A stretch of DNA of 64,000 nucleotides, taken from NCBI GenBank assembly GCA_016124845.1, contig WGMW01000015.1, positions 62,001 through 126,000 of the forward strand. Direction: 5' to 3'. The notes under the pieces were generated by a model that saw only the letters and a program-made list of their open reading frames with translations, had not been told where the DNA came from and made no database searches. Below are positions 18,048 to 26,614 of this stretch, piece by piece. The position numbers were made by a program, and so were the translations under genes. Every line of letters starts with the position of its first letter. The stretch's first letter is position 1. The DNA is from Flavobacteriales bacterium. GTDB taxonomy: Bacteria > Bacteroidota > Bacteroidia > UBA10329.

Positions 18048-19438
18048 CAGAGTGAGTTTAGAAAGTCAAGAAGTTCCTGACGTTGCGTGGAGGAAAGCTG
18101 TTTGTATTGCTCGCGCGATGATTCGGCCTCGCCCCCGTGCCACAGCACAGCTTCTTCGATGTTCCGGGCGCGGCCATCGTGTAGGTAATTCGTGTGGTTG
18201 TTCACGGTTTGGAACAGGCCGATGCCCCAAAGCGGAGGGGTTCGCCATTCGTTTCCACTTGCCAGAAAATCAGGGCGGCCATCGGCCAGATCATCGCCCA
18301 TATCGTGCAGTAGCATGTCGGTGTACGGGAAAATGGTCTGACTGGAAAGTGCTGGCACCTTCGGGTGGTTTCCCGTCACCATTTTGGAGCGATGGCAGTT
18401 CTCGCAACCTATTTGGAAGAAGACCTCTTTGCCTCGAAGCACGTTCTCGGCCTTGTAATTCCTTCGGGTTGGAACGGCCAATGTCGAGGAATAAAGTTCC
18501 ACCTTGTAGAGGTCGTCATCTTCAATTTCGGGGGTGCCGCCATTGGGTGCATTTTGGCAATCGAATTCCATTGCGCTACAGTTCTCGCTTGGAAACATGA
18601 AGGACGTGATTCCCATGTCGCCATGGAATGCCCCGGCCGATTGCTGCAACAAGGTCGGTTGATTGGCTTTCCAGCCGAAACGGCCAATCTCGTTGGTTTG
18701 ACCGATCTGATCCCACACATAATTGGCACGGCCCGAAATGCCATCTCCGTTGGCATCCATCTCATCGACCCGTTCCAGAATAGTGGATTCTGAAAGGGCT
18801 TCCAACAGGCCAAGGCCGATTATCTGGTTGGCCACGCGTGGCGAGAACAGCACGCCTGAACCATCACCATAACCTGAAAGATCAAGGAAGTAATCGGGTT
18901 TCCGTAGCGAGTAGGAAGTGCCATCGGCAAACTGACCGGAAACCTCAGTATAGGAGATGCTGAAGTTTCCTTCGGTGGTAACGTTGGGGATGGATTGATC
19001 CTGTAGCTGGCCTCCGTAGGTCGGGTGCGGCAGCGGTTCGCCATGCGGCCCAACGCCCGCAACACTCAAGCGGATGAGGAGACCGGAGGAAAGTTCGCCT
19101 GTGTATTCCGGTGCGCGACCGCGGCCATCTTGGAAGTGACATCCAGAACAGGAACGTGCATTGAAAAGCGGTCCCATACCATCGCGTGCGGTGGTGCTGG
19201 AAGGTGCCACCACCCAATTGGAACGGAAAAATGAGTTGCCGACCGCAAACAGCAGCTGGTCGGAATTGCTCAATCCGGGTATGGGTTTGGAGAACGCCAA
19301 AGGCGAAGCATCGTAAACCGATGCTTCGCCTCCAGAGAGTTCCTCTTTCTCATCGAGGTATTCCCAAAAGCTTTCTTCGTCTGGGCGGCAGGACGAGAAG
19401 AGTCCGATGACCGAAAGGAGGAGTAATGTCCGTTTCAA
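18047..19438 (-). CDS. di-heme oxidoreductase (DUF1111 / thiol oxidoreductase family)
   Basis: A 463-residue periplasmic lipoprotein-like c-type cytochrome: signal ending LFSSC17, heme motifs CSGCH (97-101) and CENCH (345-349), a typical DGMGPLFNARSCSGCHFQDGRG block and the C-terminal RTPPLWGIGLFQTV ... YLHDGRARNIEEAVLWHGGEAE signature. The family is distantly related to di-heme peroxidases; members are often encoded beside imelysins and are thought to work in iron handling, but the reaction is not established. It lies between two imelysin genes with 31 and -1 base spacing, so they are probably co-transcribed. Confidence 0.93.
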   Translation of the reverse strand: MKRTLLLLSVIGLFSSCRPDEESFWEYLDEKEELSGGEASVYDASPLAFSKPIPGLSNSDQLLFAVGNSFFRSNWVVAPSSTTARDGMGPLFNARSCSGCHFQDGRGRAPEYTGELSSGLLIRLSVAGVGPHGEPLPHPTYGGQLQDQSIPNVTTEGNFSISYTEVSGQFADGTSYSLRKPDYFLDLSGYGDGSGVLFSPRVANQIIGLGLLEALSESTILERVDEMDANGDGISGRANYVWDQIGQTNEIGRFGWKANQPTLLQQSAGAFHGDMGITSFMFPSENCSAMEFDCQNAPNGGTPEIEDDDLYKVELYSSTLAVPTRRNYKAENVLRGKEVFFQIGCENCHRSKMVTGNHPKVPALSSQTIFPYTDMLLHDMGDDLADGRPDFLASGNEWRTPPLWGIGLFQTVNNHTNYLHDGRARNIEEAVLWHGGEAESSREQYKQLSSTQRQELLDFLNSL

Positions 19439-19469
19439 TTCAGTTGAAATTGGTCTGTAAAAGTGTCAT

Positions 19470-20654
19470 TTATTCGGGCAGCGTTGTGCTTACGGTCAGT
19501 CCGAGTGCATCTGCCGCTTCCGTTATCAGGTCGCCTTGGTCCTGCAAGGCACGGATCGCTTGCATGATCGGTCCGTTACCACCGGCCGTTTCGGCCATAA
19601 TGGCCTGATCAAACGGGTCGGAGATCAAGTTCACCTTGGCGATGACATCATCCGAAAGCGCGTCCAATTCAGCACTCAGCGTGGCATCTTTCTCGGCAAG
19701 CAATTGGATGAGCGAATAGCCCGAAACCACGCTTCCATCGGTGCGCGTGTATGTACCTTGGATCACATTGTGAATTCCCATTGCATCTGTTACAATGTCG
19801 CGGTCGGTGTTGTCAGAGAAGCAAGACTGCTCATCTTCCTGATCCTGGTTGTCGAGCGCGGTGAACATGCGCTCTCCGGCCAACTCACTCTTACTCAATG
19901 TACCCAGTCCGGTGAGAATATGCGTAATCGCCACATCATTGTCCGTGGCCAAAAAAGTTGTGCGGTAGGAACCACCCGCCTGCCACTCGTCCACCAGACC
20001 GGAAAGGTCTTCCTCCAGTAATTGTGCGCAGGCTGCGAGGTAATCTCCGCGTCTATCCTGATTGTCGGCTGTGCCACCGCTTGTCACATAGTCGGTGTAT
20101 GGGCGCATGCCCGCAGAGCTGGCACTCAGATCCTGTCCCCAAAGCAGAAATTCGATGGCGTGGTAGCCCAGACTGATGTTGGTTTCACCACCTACCTCGT
20201 TCAGTGTTCGAAGAACTTCGGCTGTGATGGTCGGATAATTTATCGGGTCGTTGATGATGCCTGAGTTGGGCGCGCCCTGCACGTAATCGATGTAATTCTC
20301 ATCCAGCGGCCAAGAGTTCAATTCACCTTCGGGGCCATCCTCATCATCGATCGGGCCACCCGAAAAACGGAACGCTTCGGTCTGTCCGTAAGGCTCGCGA
20401 GCGGCCAACCAGGCGTTCTTGGCTGCGGTGAAACCCGCTTCGGAAGGTGCTGCCAAGAAATCGTTGACAGCTGTTTGAAGTTCCGCAGCCTTTGCGTGGC
20501 TGTCTTCGTAGCCAGCAAGTACAATGTCTGCGTAGTTGGCTATGAACTGTGCTTTTTGGTCTGCCAGCGGATTGGTATCATCGTCTTTCTTACAACCGAC
20601 AATGGCCATAGCAAGGGTGATTATCAGAATGGATGGTTTCAGGAAGTGTTTCAT
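19470..20654 (-). CDS. imelysin-family lipoprotein (IrpA-like) with GxHxxE
   Basis: The 394-residue protein has a lipoprotein signal (MKHFLKPSILIITLAMAIVGCKK) and the full imelysin core. The helical N-terminus is FTAAKNAWLAAREPYGQTEAFRF, followed by GPEGELNSWPLDENYIDYV and the hallmark GYHAIEFLLWGQD with G163, H165 and E168. The C-terminal repeat half is GERMFTALDNQDQEDEQSCFSDNTDRDI. This is the canonical iron-regulated imelysin of the operon and the first gene, with its own Bacteroidota promoter and NarL-like dyads upstream. Iron or heme binding is known for relatives; the ligand here is inferred. Confidence 0.93.
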   Translation of the reverse strand: MKHFLKPSILIITLAMAIVGCKKDDDTNPLADQKAQFIANYADIVLAGYEDSHAKAAELQTAVNDFLAAPSEAGFTAAKNAWLAAREPYGQTEAFRFSGGPIDDEDGPEGELNSWPLDENYIDYVQGAPNSGIINDPINYPTITAEVLRTLNEVGGETNISLGYHAIEFLLWGQDLSASSAGMRPYTDYVTSGGTADNQDRRGDYLAACAQLLEEDLSGLVDEWQAGGSYRTTFLATDNDVAITHILTGLGTLSKSELAGERMFTALDNQDQEDEQSCFSDNTDRDIVTDAMGIHNVIQGTYTRTDGSVVSGYSLIQLLAEKDATLSAELDALSDDVIAKVNLISDPFDQAIMAETAGGNGPIMQAIRALQDQGDLITEAADALGLTVSTTLPE

Positions 20655-20687
20655 ACGTCTTATTTAGAATTGGTTTAAATAGTGCCG

Positions 20688-20719
20688 CAAACGTATGGTG
20701 CGGACCTGTTTCGTGTCAA
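20688..20719 (-). promoter_or_regulatory. promoter of the imelysin operon
   Basis: On the minus strand TACGTTTG (20695-20688) is a perfect -7 element, and a TTG (20719-20717) lies 21 nt upstream as the -33 box. The predicted leader to ATG 20654 is about 27 nt. Confidence 0.7.
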
Positions 20720-20736
20720 TACCCAACATGAGGTAT
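20719..20736. promoter_or_regulatory. NarL-like dyad 1 (ATACCCAACATGAGGTAT)
   Basis: The core TACCCAA-CA-TGAGGTA (20720-20735) has the 7-2-7 layout of NarL-type sites; both heptamers fit TACYYM. It abuts the -33 box of the imelysin promoter, centred near -43. Confidence 0.55.
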
Positions 20737-20766
20737 AGAAAGTGCTTTGGATGTAAATTGAAAGGA

Positions 20767-20784
20767 ATACCCAGAATAGGGTAT
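20767..20784. promoter_or_regulatory. NarL-like dyad 2 (ATACCCAGAATAGGGTAT)
   Basis: A perfect 6-bp palindrome around six bases. The core TACCCAG-AA-TAGGGTA (20768-20783) again has the 7-2-7 layout. It is 48 nt from dyad 1, centre to centre, and starts 5 nt after the stop of the response-regulator gene. Confidence 0.55.
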
Positions 20785-20788
20785 CGGT

Positions 20789-21424
20789 TCAGATGAGCGC
20801 AGTTTTGAGCGCGTAACGCACCAGTTCGGTGGTGGAATTGACACCGAGTTTCTTGAAGATGTTCTTGCGATGCGTGTTGATGGTGTGAACAGACAGGCAC
20901 ATCTTATCGGCCACTTCGGCAGCGGTCAACCCTTGCGCGATGTATTCCACCACTTCAATTTCGCGCTGCGAGAGCGAGGTAGGGGAACAATCCTGACCTG
21001 CGCCCTCCTTTTCAGATTCGGTGACCACATCCAAAATGCGGTTGCAGTAGAACTTGTCGCCTTTGGCTGTGGCATGTATCGCATCCAGAATCTCGGCTTC
21101 GCTGCACTCTTTGGAAAGCAGTCCTTTAACAGGTTGGCGGATGATGCGGTTTATGGTGGTCGCGTCTGTGTGTGCGGAAATAACCAAGACCTTGGTGTCC
21201 GGAGCTACGCGAAAAACCTTCTGAAGATCCTCGAATGAGATGTAATCCGCGTGGTCGTAATCAAAGACCAGCACGTCCAGTTTTTCCTTCAGGAGCTTTG
21301 GAATGTCCTTTCCATCGGCACATTCGCCCGCCACTTTTATCTGCTTATCATGTGAGAAAACGTACTTCAAGCCTTCTCTCACCACAAAGTGGGCATCAGC
21401 TATTCCTACACGTATCTCGCTCAT
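20789..21424 (-). CDS. NarL/FixJ-family response regulator
   Basis: A 211-residue two-domain regulator. The receiver domain (1-125) has Asp10, the phosphoacceptor Asp55 (VLVFDYD), Ser83 and Lys105 (GLLSKE); the usual second acidic residue next to Asp10 is displaced (IADAH). The LuxR-type helix-turn-helix is at about 147-205 (LSQREIEVVEYIAQGLTAAEVADKMCLSVHTINTHRKNIFKKLGV). No histidine kinase gene is adjacent, so its partner is elsewhere. It lies directly upstream of the imelysin operon on the same strand, and the gap carries NarL-like dyads. It may therefore control that operon, which is an inference. Confidence 0.94.
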   Translation of the reverse strand: MSEIRVGIADAHFVVREGLKYVFSHDKQIKVAGECADGKDIPKLLKEKLDVLVFDYDHADYISFEDLQKVFRVAPDTKVLVISAHTDATTINRIIRQPVKGLLSKECSEAEILDAIHATAKGDKFYCNRILDVVTESEKEGAGQDCSPTSLSQREIEVVEYIAQGLTAAEVADKMCLSVHTINTHRKNIFKKLGVNSTTELVRYALKTALI

Positions 21425-21494
21425 TATTTAGACAGATTCTAAACAAGCGCAAAGTAACGGGGAACTCGGCAACAAAACAAGTGGCCGATGCGAA

Positions 21495-23888
21495 TCATTT
21501 GCCTGCTTCGAAGGCTTTCTTGCCTGAATCCAGCCAGTTGATGAATTTCTCAATGTCGGGGTCGTACGCGGCATGCGGTCCAAGCTGTTCCTCTCCGTGA
21601 TCAAGGATGACATAGTACGGTTGAGAGTTGGTGCCGAAACGGTCGGCCTGCATGTAGCTCCACTTGTTGCCAACGGTTTTCAGCTTCTTGGTCTTCCCAC
21701 CGATCTCCACGTCCACCTGCTGTTCTTTCGGAAGCTCAAGCTTCTCGTCCACATACAGCGAAATAAGAACGAAATCTTCCCGAAGTCGCTTTAATACGGC
21801 AGGGTCGCTCCAAACCTGTTCCTCCATTTTTCTGCAATTGACACATGCCCAACCCGTAAAATCGAGCATGATCGGTTTGTCCGATTCTTTCGCGTAAGCA
21901 AGCCCTTCTTCATAATCGTGGAAACAAGGCAATCCGTGCGGGCAATGCTCTGGCTCACCGATCACATCGCCTTTGGCGGAAAGAGCAACCGTTGATGGTA
22001 CGGATGAACTGGCACCAAAGCCGTTCGGACTTTCGCTGTAAAATTTCGGAGGCGGGAAACCGCTAATAATTTTCAAAGGTGCGCCCCAAAGTCCAGGTAC
22101 AAGGTAGATGGTGAAAACCAGTACCACCAGCCCGAACAGATAACGCGGAATGGAAATGGTATCGGATGGAGAATCGTGCGGGAAGCGGATAAATCCGAAG
22201 AGATAAAGCGCAAGTGTTCCGAAAATGCCGATCCAAAGTGCCAAAAACAATTCGCGCTTCAGCAAACCTGCCTGAACAACGAGATCGGCATTGCTGAGGA
22301 ACTTCAGCGCGAGTGCCAATTCCAGTAGTCCAAGAACCACTTTCACAGAGTTCAGCCATCCGCCCGATTTCGGCATGGAATTCAGCCATCCTGGGAACGC
22401 GGCAAACAGCCCGAAAGGCAGCGCCAGCGCCAAGGAGAAGCCTGTCATTCCCATGATCGGCCCCATGACGCCACCGTTCACCGCAGCTTCCACAAGCAGA
22501 GTTCCGATGATCGGTCCTGTGCAGGAGAATGAGACCAACGAAAGCGTGAACGCCATAAAGAAGATGCCGATGAGCCCGCCTTTGTCTGATGCTTGATCGG
22601 CCTTGTTGACCCACGAACTGGGCAGCGTGATCTCAAATGCTCCCAAGAATGAAATGGCGAACACCACGAGTAGCACAAAGAAGAACAGGTTGAACCAGAC
22701 GTTGGTACTCAGCGCATTCAGCGCATCGGCACCGAATGTGACCGTTACGGCAAAACCAAGTACGACATAAATGAAGATGATAAACAGGCCATAAAGAATC
22801 GCGTTGCTGATTCCCTTTGCGCGGTCTTTACTCCGTTTGGTGAAGAATGAAACTGTCAACGGGATCATCGGGAAAACGCAAGGTGTGAGCAATGCGAGAA
22901 ATCCGCCAAGAAAACCTGCGATGAAAATTCCGATCCACGATTTATCAAAGGCAGCATCTGCGGACGCATCCTGCAAACTGAACTCGAATTCCACCCATTC
23001 GGGTGCAAGGCATTGTTTATCATCACAGGCCATGAAATTGACCGCACCTTTCACTGATCCACTTGGTTCAGTCAGCTTCACTTTTTGTGTGAAAGTCACC
23101 TCATTCTCGAACCAAGCGAGTTCTTCTTCATTCACAGGGTCAAACTGAATGATCGGTTCGTGTTCTGTCACTCCCCCAACCAGTTCAATTCCCTTCAACG
23201 AATCGAACTGGAACTCCGTTGGAAGCGTCATCGTTTCATCGGGCAGATGCATGGAATAGACATGCCAATGCTCCTCAATGGACGCTTTGAACTGAAGTTC
23301 ATATTCTCCGTCTCCAAGTTCTTTCTTGGAGAATGTCCATGTTACAGGTTCAAGCAGTTGTGGCGCATCAGAACCCTGTTCGATCGGCTCTGTTTCGGCT
23401 GGCACGGGTTCAATCTCTTGTGTGTTTGTCGGTTTGGATTCAGGAATCTTGAACTCAAATTCCTCCAAGCTCGGTGGCAGACAGCGTTCATTATTGCAGA
23501 CCATGAATTCCAACTCACCTTTTATCGTGGTGGTCGAAGCATCAACCGCAACTTTCTGAACGAATTTGGCCTTCTTCTCAAAATATTTCACTTCCATTTG
23601 GAAGTTCGGATCCATTTCCGTGTGTCCCTTGTCTTCCGAAACCTCGCCTTTCAACTTCGCTGTTTCCAGTTCGGTGAATGTGAAAGATGTGGCAACGGGA
23701 CCGCCTTCGTCCAAATGCTGCGAGTAGAGATGCCACGTATCTTCAATGGCTGCGGTAAAGATTAGTTCAGCTTCAGTCGCACTGGTACGCTCCGCTTCGA
23801 ACGACCACTTTACTGGGTCGAATATCTGGGCAATGGAACTGGAAATTGACAATGCCATCAGCACCGTCATCATCATTGATCTCATCAT
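21495..23888 (-). CDS. dsbD: thiol:disulfide interchange protein DsbD with duplicated N-terminal domain
   Basis: DsbD passes electrons from cytoplasmic thioredoxin through the membrane to periplasmic proteins. The 797-residue product from ATG 23888 has a signal peptide (MMRSMMMTVLMALSISSSIAQ). Two successive DsbD-alpha-like domains follow (both with WxFxxE/HWHVYS-type motifs and a Cys pair: CNNERCLPP and CDDKQCLAP), then an eight-helix membrane domain (GGFLALLTPCVFPMIPLTVSFF ... SCTGPIIG) and a C-terminal thioredoxin domain with the redox motif CVNC (Cys682, Cys685). Two N-terminal domains instead of one make it longer than E. coli DsbD. The frame is open upstream to 23993, but that part overlaps the next gene and lacks a signal peptide. 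Confidence 0.95.
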   Translation of the reverse strand: MMRSMMMTVLMALSISSSIAQIFDPVKWSFEAERTSATEAELIFTAAIEDTWHLYSQHLDEGGPVATSFTFTELETAKLKGEVSEDKGHTEMDPNFQMEVKYFEKKAKFVQKVAVDASTTTIKGELEFMVCNNERCLPPSLEEFEFKIPESKPTNTQEIEPVPAETEPIEQGSDAPQLLEPVTWTFSKKELGDGEYELQFKASIEEHWHVYSMHLPDETMTLPTEFQFDSLKGIELVGGVTEHEPIIQFDPVNEEELAWFENEVTFTQKVKLTEPSGSVKGAVNFMACDDKQCLAPEWVEFEFSLQDASADAAFDKSWIGIFIAGFLGGFLALLTPCVFPMIPLTVSFFTKRSKDRAKGISNAILYGLFIIFIYVVLGFAVTVTFGADALNALSTNVWFNLFFFVLLVVFAISFLGAFEITLPSSWVNKADQASDKGGLIGIFFMAFTLSLVSFSCTGPIIGTLLVEAAVNGGVMGPIMGMTGFSLALALPFGLFAAFPGWLNSMPKSGGWLNSVKVVLGLLELALALKFLSNADLVVQAGLLKRELFLALWIGIFGTLALYLFGFIRFPHDSPSDTISIPRYLFGLVVLVFTIYLVPGLWGAPLKIISGFPPPKFYSESPNGFGASSSVPSTVALSAKGDVIGEPEHCPHGLPCFHDYEEGLAYAKESDKPIMLDFTGWACVNCRKMEEQVWSDPAVLKRLREDFVLISLYVDEKLELPKEQQVDVEIGGKTKKLKTVGNKWSYMQADRFGTNSQPYYVILDHGEEQLGPHAAYDPDIEKFINWLDSGKKAFEAGK

Positions 23889-23973
23889 CTTTCCGTCTGC
23901 GTCAAATTTCGGAGTACGAGGATACAAAATTGTGATCTGTTGGAATGTGATCTGTCTCACTACCGACCCAAGG

Positions 23974-24666
23974 TCAGAATTCGATTTCTTCAACGCCAGT
24001 TATTCCCAGATGTTTTCGAATTCCCCACGTGCCAAGATACATGAACGGTGTATCGAATGCAGCCACTATTACTTTGAACAGCCAGCCCGCAATGAGCAGA
24101 TCCCAAAAACGGCTCCAGTCGATGGCACCGACCGAGCACAGCAGACCGACCACCAAGGCCGTGTCTGCCAATTGCGAGGTCATGGTAGAGAAGTTGTTCC
24201 GAACCCACAGGTGTTCGCCTTTGGTCACCCTTTTCCAGAAATGATACAGACGGATGTCGATGTATTGTGCTGCCAAGTACGCGGCCATGGAAGCACCTAC
24301 GGAAACAGAGGTGAGTCCGAAGACCTTGCTGAACTCTTCGTTCTGTACGGGCGACCACGAAGTTGCTGGGACCATATCGGCCAAGCTGACCACACCCAGC
24401 ACGAAAATGCTGGCAAAGAGTCCCGCCATTACCACACGGTCAGCGCGTTTCTTGCCGAAAATCTCGGAGATAAGATCGGTAACCAGAAAAGTAACTGGAT
24501 AGGGCAGAATTCCGACAGAGATCTCGAACGTGTACCAACCGAATGGACTCCATGTGAAGAACTTCTGGAAGATGAGATTGCAGGAGACCAACGAAGCGAT
24601 GAAGATCCCCGCAAGGATCAAATAGATGCGTTCGGCCTTTTTCTGGTGTTCAGCGGAAAGTTGCAT
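23974..24666 (-). CDS. yhhQ: queuosine precursor transporter (YhhQ / VUT family)
   Basis: A 230-residue membrane protein with about six helices and the family signature PYPVTFLVTDLISEIFGKKRA near residue 60, plus SWSPVQNEEFSKVFG and the polar NNFSTMTSQLADT helix. YhhQ-type transporters import queuine-type precursors for tRNA modification. No other queuosine gene is in the window. It lies upstream of dsbD with an 85-nt gap and may be co-transcribed with it. The substrate (queuine or preQ) cannot be told from the sequence. Confidence 0.93.
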   Translation of the reverse strand: MQLSAEHQKKAERIYLILAGIFIASLVSCNLIFQKFFTWSPFGWYTFEISVGILPYPVTFLVTDLISEIFGKKRADRVVMAGLFASIFVLGVVSLADMVPATSWSPVQNEEFSKVFGLTSVSVGASMAAYLAAQYIDIRLYHFWKRVTKGEHLWVRNNFSTMTSQLADTALVVGLLCSVGAIDWSRFWDLLIAGWLFKVIVAAFDTPFMYLGTWGIRKHLGITGVEEIEF

Positions 24667-24770
24667 TTCGGGAAGTTACGCGGAGGATTTATTGCTCAGA
24701 AGCCCTCTACCTTCGGCATCTCCAAAGGGGAGTGAGTTCACCTTTTTCATATTCGTATGTCATTTGTAAC
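24667..24770. repeat. gap with a dispersed repeat fragment (24690-24735)
   Basis: GCCCTCTACCTTCGGCATCT followed by CCAAAGGGGAG is an imperfect hairpin of the CTCCCC...GGGGAG kind often found between genes in Bacteroidota. There is no ORF here. It may terminate the TPM operon on the minus strand. Confidence 0.4.
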
Positions 24771-25532
24771 CTACCAGCTTCCGCCAGCGCCACCGCCTCC
24801 AGAACTTCCACCACCGAAACCACCGAAGCCGCCACCGCCTCCAAAGCCACCGCCACCAGAGAAGTTTGACCACGAGCCCCCATGGCTTCTCCTCGAGGCA
24901 TTGAGCAGCATCCAAGCTGCCCAAAAACCCATGTTATTGAGGCGAGCGTACCGTCTGACCTGCATGGCTTTGAAAAACCAGATAATGCCAAAGATGGCCA
25001 GGATGATGAAAAAACTTCCTACGGGAGCCTCTTGCTTCCCACCATGGCCTTTCCCTTCATATTCGCCTCGTGTGGCCTGAATGATCGCGTCTACACCTGC
25101 GTCCAGTCCACCAGAATAATCTCCTTGCTTAAAGCGAGGAACGATCTCATTCTCGATGATCCGCTTGATGATCGCATCAGGCAGACTGCCTTCAACGCCA
25201 TATCCTGAAGTGATCCACAGTTTGTGCTCCTTGTAGGACATGAGGATCATGACGCCATTGTCATACTTTGCATCTCCTACTTTCCATTTATTGAAAAGTG
25301 TAACGGTGTAATCATCGATCGGATAACCGTCCAACGTTTTAAGGATAACGACCGCGATCTGAATGGAGGTCTCGTTATCCAAAGTGACCAGTTTTGTCTC
25401 CAGCGCGTTTTCCTCAGAACTGGAAAGCGCTCCAGCGTAATCGTTTACAAGTCGGTCGGGTTTTTCAGGAAAATCCTGCGCGAACGAAACGAACGGAACC
25501 GCCAACAGCCATATGAACAACAGATTTCTCAT
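24771..25532 (-). CDS. TPM-domain protein with glycine-rich tail (YgcG-like)
   Basis: A 253-residue protein with a signal peptide (MRNLLFIWLLAVPFVSFAQ), a TPM domain (residues of about 25-150, with RLVNDYAG, QIAVVILKTL, DNGVMILMSYKEHKLWITSGYG and GLDAGVDAII), and one membrane helix near 170-185 (SFFIILAIFGIIWFF). The low-complexity C-terminus is almost only Gly, Ser and Phe. TPM-domain proteins form an operon with LemA in many bacteria; family members have been linked to membrane-protein quality control and phosphatase-like activity, but the function is not settled. Its start overlaps the stop of the second TPM gene as ATGA. Confidence 0.92.
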   Translation of the reverse strand: MRNLLFIWLLAVPFVSFAQDFPEKPDRLVNDYAGALSSSEENALETKLVTLDNETSIQIAVVILKTLDGYPIDDYTVTLFNKWKVGDAKYDNGVMILMSYKEHKLWITSGYGVEGSLPDAIIKRIIENEIVPRFKQGDYSGGLDAGVDAIIQATRGEYEGKGHGGKQEAPVGSFFIILAIFGIIWFFKAMQVRRYARLNNMGFWAAWMLLNASRRSHGGSWSNFSGGGGFGGGGGFGGFGGGSSGGGGAGGSW

Positions 25533-25963
25533 TTCACAATGATGTCATCGGGTAGTTCGTTCACGTCATCATCCTGATAAGGAAAATGTTCGGCCAATGC
25601 TTTTCCCGCCATCAGAATTCCTTTTTCCAAACCTTGGGCGAATTCTCCTTGCTTGAAGGAATTGAGCATCTCAGCCTTTATTCCATCCCAGAAATCCTTT
25701 TCCACTTTGGCGTTGATGCCGCCATCTCCCAGAATGGCGAATTTCCGATCCTGCATGGCGAGGTAGAACAGCACGCCATTTCGGAGTTCGGTCTTGTGCA
25801 TTTCGAGTTCACCGAACAGGAAAGCCGCGCGGTCGAGCACATCTTCCTTGCATCTGTCTTCCACATACAGGCGTATTTCGCCCGATGTCGCTTTCTCGGC
25901 TGCTTTGATGGCGCTGCCGATGGCGGTCAGTCGTGCTTCGGTAAAGTATTCGGAAGCCTTCAA
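25529..25963 (-). CDS. TPM-domain protein without signal peptide
   Basis: A 144-residue TPM protein (SGEIRLYVEDRCKEDVLDRAAFLFGELEMHKTELRNGVLFYLAMQDRKFAILGDGGI ... FAQGLEKGILMAGKALAEHFP). It starts with TTG at 25963, directly after the lemA stop (25965), which avoids an 80-nt overlap needed by the upstream start at 26047. It ends in an ATGA overlap with the next TPM gene, so lemA-TPM-TPM is one operon. It lacks a membrane anchor and may be cytoplasmic or interact with the neighbours. Confidence 0.88.
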   Translation of the reverse strand: MKASEYFTEARLTAIGSAIKAAEKATSGEIRLYVEDRCKEDVLDRAAFLFGELEMHKTELRNGVLFYLAMQDRKFAILGDGGINAKVEKDFWDGIKAEMLNSFKQGEFAQGLEKGILMAGKALAEHFPYQDDDVNELPDDIIVK

Positions 25964-25964
25964 A

Positions 25965-26540
25965 TCAGAATTCCACTTTTGGTGCTTCGTCAGCTCCTTC
26001 TTTGGCTTCGAAGTAGTCCATTTTCTCGAAATCGAACATGCCAGCAATCATGTTGTTCGGAAACTTGCGGATGTAGGTGTTGTATTCCTGAGCCGCTTCA
26101 TTGAACTTCTTGCGCTCCACGGCAATGCGGTTTTCGGTTCCTTCCAGCTGCGCCTGAAGTTCCAAGAAGTTCTGATTTGCCTTCAGGTCAGGATATTTTT
26201 CCACAACCACCATCAGCTTCGATAGCGCGGAGGTCAGTCCATCCTGTGCCTGCTGAAACTTCTGAATGCTGCTGGCATCCAGTTTGGATGGGTCGATATT
26301 CACGCTGGTGGCCTTGGCGCGGGCTTCCACCACAGCGGTGAGTGTTCCTTCTTCGTGGTCGGCATAGCCTTTAACGGTGGCAACGAGGTTCGGAATAAGG
26401 TCCGCTCTGCGCTGATACACGTTCTCCACCTGCGACCATTGCGCGGTGACAGCCTCCTGTTTTTCAACCATGGAGTTGTACTGACAGCTTTGCAAACTCA
26501 TCGCGCCCGCAATCAGAAATAAATAGAATAGTCGTTTCAT
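25965..26540 (-). CDS. lemA: LemA family lipoprotein
   Basis: A 191-residue lipoprotein (from ATG 26540: MKRLFYLFLIAGAMSLQSC). The LemA helical core is complete: QWSQVENVYQRRADLIPNLVATVKGYA, VVEARAKATSV, QDGLTSALSKLMVVVEKYPDLKANQNFLELQAQLEGTENRIAVERKKFNEAAQEYN, and RKFPNN near the end. LemA proteins are mostly uncharacterised membrane-associated helical proteins that are commonly encoded with TPM genes. It is the first gene of the lemA-TPM-TPM operon, starting 143 nt downstream of tilS. Confidence 0.94.
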   Translation of the reverse strand: MKRLFYLFLIAGAMSLQSCQYNSMVEKQEAVTAQWSQVENVYQRRADLIPNLVATVKGYADHEEGTLTAVVEARAKATSVNIDPSKLDASSIQKFQQAQDGLTSALSKLMVVVEKYPDLKANQNFLELQAQLEGTENRIAVERKKFNEAAQEYNTYIRKFPNNMIAGMFDFEKMDYFEAKEGADEAPKVEF

Positions 26541-26614
26541 TTTCAGTTGATGTTTAGGCAAATGTAACTAAGCTGTTCGACCTTTGTTCAGAATCTGTGA
26601 TGGATTTGGTGTTG

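Noticed and set aside
23889-23993. N-terminal extension of dsbD
   Set aside because: It overlaps the transporter gene and has no signal peptide, whereas ATG 23888 starts a clear one.
24771-24890. Frameshift or assembly error in the glycine-rich region
   Set aside because: The GGX-rich tail is in frame and typical of YgcG-like TPM proteins.
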